From Armatimonadota bacterium (GTDB lineage Bacteria; Armatimonadota; Zipacnadia; Zipacnadales; VGFC01): a stretch of DNA of 14,753 nt. The position numbers and the translations under genes were made by a program. This document shows, in pieces, positions 13,970 through 14,753 of the stretch. The stretch is taken from contig VGFB01000023.1 in NCBI GenBank assembly GCA_016869015.1, positions 1-14,753 on the forward strand, given 5' to 3'. The notes below the pieces were generated by a model that worked only from the letters and a program-made list of their open reading frames with translations, did no database searches and was not told where the DNA came from. How positions within the stretch are numbered: position 1 is the stretch's first letter; every line of letters starts with the position of its first letter.

Positions 13970-14753
13970 CTACCCGACCGGAAGCCCCAGAACGCGCTTC
14001 CGTGCCATGTTGAGGGCGAACTGAGAGACACGGGCTTTGAACTGGGAGCGCGTGCCGGGCCACGTCTGCTCCACGACCTCCACCCCCGCCTCATCCGCCA
14101 CGGCGATGTACACCAGTCCCACGGGCTTGCCGGGCCGCTCCCCGCCCGGTCCGGCGATCCCGGTGACGGCGATGGCGTAGTCGGTCCCGGCGCGCTCGCG
14201 GCAGCCCTGTGCCATCGCGCGAGCCACGGGCTCGGACACGGCTCCGTGCGCCTTGATCAAGGCGGCGTCTACGCCCAAGCGGGCGGTCTTGGCCCGGTCC
14301 GAGTAGGTGACGAAGCCCTCCCGGAGGTAGTCGGAGGCGCCGGGAACATCCGTGATGCGGCTGGCGATGAGCCCGCCCGTGCAACTCTCGGCCGTCGCGA
14401 GCGTCCGGCCGGCCTCCCGGAGGGCGCGCCCAAGTGCGGCCTCCATGCTCTCCTCACCCACCGCGTATACGGCGGCGCCGAGACGATGCCGGATCTCCGC
14501 CTCAGTCCCGTCCAGGAGGAGCACGGCCTGAGCCTCGGAGTCGGCTCGCGCCGTCAGCTCCAGTACCACCTCCCCCGGGGAGGCGTAGGACGCGACGCTC
14601 GGGTTGGCCTCCAGCGCCATGAGGTCGCCTAACGCCTGCGCGGCGGCCGATTCGCCGATGTCGCAGAGGCGGAGGTGGCGGATCTGCCGCCGGGCCGCCG
14701 CGTCGCCGACACGCGATCGCAAGCGGGGGAGCACACACCCCTCCATCATCGCC
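13970..14753 (-). CDS. cinA: CinA family protein, C-terminal part (N-terminal part outside window)
   Basis: The frame runs open through the right edge, so about 150 N-terminal residues, essentially the MoaB/MogA-like domain, lie outside the window. The visible 261 residues start near EGCVLPRL in the middle domain. They continue through LRLCDIGESAAAQALGDL and NPSVASYASPGEVVLELTA to the C-terminal deamidase domain, with ATAESCTGGL (the Ser codon lies at 14384-14386), FVTYSDRAKTARLGV, GAVSEPVARAMAQG and AVTGIAGPGG. CinA C-terminal domains hydrolyse nicotinamide mononucleotide to nicotinate mononucleotide; the N-terminal domain is linked to ADP-ribose pyrophosphatase activity. cinA next to recA is a classic pairing, first noted in competence systems. 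It is the first gene of the visible minus-strand cluster, so the main promoter probably lies to the right of the window. No defects are seen. Confidence 0.95.
   Translation of the reverse strand, partial: AMMEGCVLPRLRSRVGDAAARRQIRHLRLCDIGESAAAQALGDLMALEANPSVASYASPGEVVLELTARADSEAQAVLLLDGTEAEIRHRLGAAVYAVGEESMEAALGRALREAGRTLATAESCTGGLIASRITDVPGASDYLREGFVTYSDRAKTARLGVDAALIKAHGAVSEPVARAMAQGCRERAGTDYAIAVTGIAGPGGERPGKPVGLVYIAVADEAGVEVVEQTWPGTRSQFKARVSQFALNMARKRVLGLPVG

Noticed and set aside
1..14753. CRISPR array, tRNA, rRNA, insertion sequence or prophage genes
   Set aside because: I saw no regularly spaced direct repeats, no tRNA- or rRNA-like segments, and no transposase, integrase or phage structural protein on either strand.

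Overview
The window is GC-rich, gene-dense bacterial chromosome (no plasmid, phage or CRISPR hallmarks). The right two thirds hold the order cinA-thpR-recA-recX-rny-ymdB-spoVS on the minus strand. This resembles the cinA-recA-(pbpX)-rny-ymdB-spoVS order of Bacillus subtilis, and spoVS is also known outside spore formers. With the high GC, and a left third rich in secreted glycoside-hydrolase-like, beta-propeller and Gfo/Idh/MocA genes, the best guess is an Armatimonadota-like or related environmental lineage. That taxonomic call is inference only.

Layout. 1-3972 (plus): the 3' part of a large glycoside-hydrolase-like protein with N-terminal carbohydrate-binding-like modules, then, 6 bases later, an exported beta-propeller protein. 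4027-4045: a terminator-like hairpin between convergent genes. 4067-5635 (minus): a Tyr/Ser-rich secreted protein with prealbumin-like modules. 5636-5993: a divergent intergenic region with several small hairpins. 5994-7061 (plus): a Gfo/Idh/MocA oxidoreductase. 7062-7232: a convergent gap carrying two inverted REP-like palindromes with GTAG heads. 7233-8525 (minus): a DUF1015 protein. 8675-8941: spoVS (TTG start). 9062-9868: ymdB (GTG start). 9904-9941: a perfect 14-bp stem-loop between rny and ymdB. 9965-11506: rny (GTG start). 11577-12224: recX. 12252-13349: recA, with an atypical ATP-site sequence. 13385-13936: thpR. 13970 to the right edge: cinA, lacking its N-terminal part because the window ends.

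How the genes fit together. The minus-strand cluster joins recombination (recA and its modulator recX), RNA and cyclic-phosphate metabolism (RNase Y, and two phosphodiesterases that act on 2',3'-cyclic phosphates in their families), nucleotide salvage or repair (CinA) and a small Alba-like regulator (SpoVS). Gaps between cinA, thpR, recA and recX are only 27-35 bases, so these four are probably co-transcribed. Gaps widen to 70-149 bases around rny, ymdB, spoVS and DUF1015, and stem-loops sit in each wider gap, which may set separate transcript levels or processing. The left genes look like an exported carbohydrate or cell-surface module, with the oxidoreductase as a possible sugar- or polyol-processing enzyme. 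I found no clear novel defence or mobile system. The most unusual non-coding features are the REP-like pair at 7104-7178 and the rny-ymdB hairpin; the most unusual protein features are the RecA P-loop region and a barrel with Gln where a nucleophilic Glu is expected.
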